The position numbers and the translations under genes are program-made. Below the pieces are notes generated by a model. That model saw nothing but the letters and a program-made list of their open reading frames with translations, did not search any database and was not told where the DNA came from. From NCBI GenBank assembly GCA_029881615.1, contig JAOUMF010000079.1, positions 1 to 7,662 on the forward strand: a stretch of 7,662 bases of DNA, in the 5' to 3' direction. The stretch comes from Alphaproteobacteria bacterium (GTDB lineage: Bacteria > Pseudomonadota > Alphaproteobacteria > UBA8366 > JADFVY01). Positions within the stretch are counted from its first letter, which is position 1. Every line of letters starts with the position of its first letter. Shown here piece by piece: positions 6,338 through 7,662 of the stretch.

Positions 6338-7662
6338 ATGAGCGATTCACAATATGATCTTGTTGTTATTGGCGGCGGCCCCGGCGGTTATGTGGCGGCC
6401 ATTCGCGCGGCGCAGCTTGGGCTGAATGTGGCCTGCGTTGAAAAGCGCGGCGCGCTGGGGGGCACCTGTCTGAATGTCGGTTGCATCCCGTCCAAGGCAC
6501 TGCTGAACAGTTCCGAGAAATTCGAGGAAGCCAATCACAGCTTCGCGGCTCACGGTATCGACCTGGGTTCGGTTAAGCTGAACCTGAAGGCCATGATGGG
6601 TCGCAAGGACAAGGTTGTCGAGGATCTGACCAAGGGCATCGAGTTCCTCTTCAAGAAGAACAAGGTTGATTACATCAAGGGCACGGGCGCCATTGAAGGC
6701 CCCGGCAAGATTGCCGTGACTCCGGCCGACGGCGGCAAGGCCAGCGCCCTGGATACGAAAAATATCCTGATCGCCACGGGCTCGGAAGTGATGCCGCTGC
6801 CCGGCGTCGAGATCGATGAAAAGCAGATCGTTTCATCCACCGGTGCGCTGGCATTGCCGCAGGTGCCGAAGCATCTGGTCGTGGTTGGTGGCGGCGTTAT
6901 CGGGCTGGAGCTGGGCTCGGTCTGGCGCAGGCTTGGCGCGGAAGTGACCGTGGTCGAATTCCTCGACCGCATCCTGCCCGAGATGGATGGCGAAATTTCA
7001 AAAAACTTCGCGCGCACCATGAAGAAGCAGGGCATGAAGCTGAAGCTCGGTTCCAAGGTAACCGGCGCGAAGGCGGGCAAGTCAGGCGTCAAGTTGACGG
7101 TGGAGCCGGCAGCCGGCGGCGCGGCCGAGACCATCGATTGCGATACGGTCCTGGTGGCCATTGGCCGGCGGCCTTACACGGCCGGGCTGGGTCTGGAAAC
7201 GGCTGGCGTGGAGATCGGTCCGCGCGGCTTTATCAAGATCGATGATCACTTCAAGACGACGGCCGACGGCATATACGCGATCGGCGATTGCGTGCCGGGT
7301 CCGATGCTGGCGCACAAGGCCGAGGACGAGGGCGCGGCCTGCGCGGAAATCATCGCCGGCCAAGCGGCGCATATCAATTACGATGCAATTCCCGGGATCG
7401 TCTACACATGGCCGGAAGTCGCCTCGGTCGGCAAGACCGAGGAACAGCTGAAGGAAGCCGGGATCGAGTATAAGTCCGGCAAGTTCCCCTTCACCGCCAA
7501 CAGCCGGGCGCGGGCCAACATGGATACCGACGGATTCGTCAAGATCCTGGCCGATGCGAAAACCGATCGCGTGCTGGGCGCGCATATCATCGGTCCGGAC
7601 GCCGGCAACATGATCCACGAAATCGTCCTGACCATGGAGTTTGGGGGCTCGTCCGAGGATGT
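6338..7662 (+). CDS. lpdA: Dihydrolipoyl dehydrogenase (E3), C-terminus beyond the window
   Basis: The first 441 codons of dihydrolipoamide dehydrogenase, the FAD- and NAD-dependent E3 subunit that reoxidises dihydrolipoyl groups of pyruvate, 2-oxoglutarate and related dehydrogenase complexes. Visible are the FAD fingerprint GGGPGG (12-17), the redox-active disulfide [13 protein letters not shown] (C44 and C49), the NAD site [10 protein letters not shown] (183-191), the second FAD segment [10 protein letters not shown] (308-317) and the start of the dimer domain ([12 protein letters not shown], 354-365; [13 protein letters not shown], 391-403). The reading frame is uninterrupted to the window edge. 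Full-length E3 is about 465-470 residues, so about 25 are missing, including the HPTxxE catalytic His-Glu pair expected just after the edge. The style is that of the alphaproteobacterial/mitochondrial 2-oxoglutarate dehydrogenase E3. ATG 6338 follows a purine tract (GGGAGAGAAGAGA, 6321-6333). No complex partner gene (sucA, sucB or pdh) is in view, so which complex it serves is unknown. Confidence 0.97.
   Translation, partial: MSDSQYDLVVIGGGPGGYVAAIRAAQLGLNVACVEKRGALGGTCLNVGCIPSKALLNSSEKFEEANHSFAAHGIDLGSVKLNLKAMMGRKDKVVEDLTKGIEFLFKKNKVDYIKGTGAIEGPGKIAVTPADGGKASALDTKNILIATGSEVMPLPGVEIDEKQIVSSTGALALPQVPKHLVVVGGGVIGLELGSVWRRLGAEVTVVEFLDRILPEMDGEISKNFARTMKKQGMKLKLGSKVTGAKAGKSGVKLTVEPAAGGAAETIDCDTVLVAIGRRPYTAGLGLETAGVEIGPRGFIKIDDHFKTTADGIYAIGDCVPGPMLAHKAEDEGAACAEIIAGQAAHINYDAIPGIVYTWPEVASVGKTEEQLKEAGIEYKSGKFPFTANSRARANMDTDGFVKILADAKTDRVLGAHIIGPDAGNMIHEIVLTMEFGGSSED

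Noticed and set aside
6126..6350. 74-codon minus-strand open frame across the pgk-lpdA gap
   Set aside because: It has no recognisable protein features or ribosome-binding site, and runs into the lpdA start on the other strand; it also lies where the pgk promoter should be.

Overview
The window reads as ordinary chromosomal DNA of a GC-rich alphaproteobacterium. Rhodospirillales or a close relative is the best guess, from the style of the dihydrolipoyl dehydrogenase, the YciB/IspZ protein, the EamA permease and the Nudix protein; this placement is inference by eye. There are no RNA genes, insertion sequences, CRISPR arrays, phage genes or large repeats. Genes are densely packed on both strands in four blocks.

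Layout. Positions 1-169 hold no recognisable gene. A plus-strand EamA/DMT permease (170-1024) runs convergently toward a minus-strand gene (1072-2013). That gene encodes an unusual two-part signalling protein: a degenerate receiver domain joined directly to a histidine-kinase ATPase domain, without the histidine phosphotransfer helix pair. Its 178-bp upstream region is shared with the divergent plus-strand yciB/ispZ gene (2192-2788). This region carries two perfect short palindromes and a plausible sigma70-type promoter for yciB. The 3' end of yciB overlaps by 19 bp the end of a minus-strand four-gene cluster, read in the order pgk (6095-4905), a secreted PQQ-type sugar/sorbosone dehydrogenase-like beta-propeller (4885-3614), a Nudix hydrolase (3617-3069) and a half-length GDT1/UPF0016 cation transporter (3048-2770). 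Spacings of 19 bp, a 4-bp ATGA overlap and 20 bp indicate one transcription unit. A 242-bp divergent region then separates pgk from lpdA (6338 onward), which is cut by the window edge about 25 codons before its expected end.

How the genes fit together. pgk (lower glycolysis and gluconeogenesis) and lpdA (E3 of 2-oxoacid dehydrogenase complexes) are central carbon genes that diverge from one intergenic region. The three genes behind pgk are not a known pathway. A loose theme of periplasmic sugar oxidation, nucleotide housekeeping and divalent-metal balance is possible but unproven. The most interesting item is the receiver-ATPase protein, which appears to lack every residue needed for canonical phosphotransfer while keeping a good ATP-binding site. 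I found no clear new multi-gene system.
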